Part shown: positions 63,730-64,000 of the stretch, one piece after another | How positions within the stretch are numbered: the stretch's first letter is position 1 | Layout of the letters: every line of letters begins with the position of its first letter | Assembly (NCBI RefSeq): GCF_030656345.1 | Contig: NZ_JAUSNR010000012.1 | Coordinates: 62,001 to 126,000, forward strand | DNA length: 64,000 bases | Direction of reading: 5' to 3' | From: Pseudotabrizicola sp. | GTDB taxonomy: Bacteria > Pseudomonadota > Alphaproteobacteria > Rhodobacterales > Rhodobacteraceae | Translations under genes and position numbers: made by a program | The notes under the pieces: model-generated | Told to the model about the DNA's origin: nothing | Database searches by the model: none | Seen by the model: only the letters and a program-made list of their open reading frames with translations

Positions 63730-64000
63730 ATGCTCCGCCAGTTCTTTGCCTATTACCGCCCGCATATGCGCCTGTTCTGGCTGGATTTTGGCTCGGCGGT
63801 GCTGTCTGGCCTGCTGGAGCTTTCTTTTCCGCTCGCGATCACCGCCTTTATCGACCACCTGCTGCCGATGGGCGACTGGTCGCTGACCCTTGCCGCCGCT
63901 GCCGCGCTGCTGGTGATTTACGCGCTGAACACCGGGCTGATGATCGTGGTGATCTACTGGGGCCATATGCTGGGGATCGAGATCGAAACCGAAATGCGCC
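63730..64000 (+). CDS. ABC exporter (fused membrane/ATPase type), 3'-truncated by window edge
   Basis: The first 90 codons are present, starting at ATG 63730. The peptide (MLRQFFAYYRPHMRLFWLDF, then a helix ending near FPLAITAFIDHLLP and another beginning about LTLAAAAALLVIYAL) matches the first two helices of a lipid A/multidrug-type ABC exporter. It starts 39 bases after the siderophore ATPase in the same direction. In siderophore loci such exporters release the siderophore or move iron complexes to the cytoplasm, but the ATPase domain is outside the window. Confidence 0.75.
   Translation, partial: MLRQFFAYYRPHMRLFWLDFGSAVLSGLLELSFPLAITAFIDHLLPMGDWSLTLAAAAALLVIYALNTGLMIVVIYWGHMLGIEIETEMR

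Overview
The window looks like the chromosome or a large replicon of an alphaproteobacterium of the order Rhodobacterales (Paracoccus/Rhodobacter/Roseobacter relatives). The evidence is high GC, dense operons joined by ATGA overlaps, four complete TRAP importers, a matPQM-type malonate locus and a Hint-domain secreted protein of a kind common in that group. This placement is inferred from gene content; there is no rRNA or tRNA in the window to test it. I found no IS element, CRISPR array, phage gene or tRNA.

Layout. (1) 1-4.7 kb: the 3' part of a fumarylacetoacetate hydrolase (FAH)-family enzyme, a TRAP importer (dctQ-dctM-dctP) and an EamA exporter. (2) 4.7-11.9 kb, minus strand: an XRE/cupin regulator leading a dppABCDF-like peptide ABC importer and an M24 peptidase. 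(3) 12.2-18.8 kb: a malonate catabolic locus, with a GntR regulator (MatR-like) divergent from TRAP matPQM, malonyl-CoA decarboxylase and malonyl-CoA synthetase. (4) 19.0-24.4 kb, minus strand: MmgE/PrpD, acyl-CoA dehydrogenase, CaiB CoA-transferase, MaoC hydratase and CitE-like lyase, which together fit a route for a C5 dicarboxylate (itaconate/mesaconate type) ending in acetyl-CoA and pyruvate. (5) 24.8-29.5 kb: a branched-chain-amino-acid-type ABC importer (liv order K-G-F-H-M). (6) 29.6-37.3 kb: two separate split ThDP decarboxylase pairs, a LysR regulator, two aldehyde dehydrogenases and a beta-hydroxyacid dehydrogenase with the PVGR signature of sulfolactaldehyde reductase, so possibly C3-organosulfonate metabolism. 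(7) 37.5-41.5 kb, minus strand: a ProXVW-type quaternary-amine importer with a double-length permease. (8) 41.9-43.8 kb: a beta-repeat/Hint-domain protein beside an AT-rich gap. (9) 44.4-51.8 kb: a GntR-controlled operon with an isocitrate lyase/PEP mutase-family lyase, an SDR, a second TRAP importer of the dctQ-dctM-dctP kind, an FAD 2-hydroxyacid dehydrogenase and an HpcH aldolase. (10) 51.8-56.7 kb: a double-length GntR-FCD regulator divergent from a TRAP importer and a type II dehydroquinase. (11) 57.0-64.0 kb: an AraC regulator, TonB receptor, FhuD/FhuB/FhuC-like ferric-siderophore uptake genes and the start of an ABC exporter.

How it works together. Nearly every block pairs one importer with its own regulator and a short catabolic pathway for an organic acid, so the window reads as a nutrient-scavenging region. 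A shared feature is that all seven importers outside the siderophore system carry a strong hairpin directly after the gene for the solute-binding protein, which would let that protein be made in excess.
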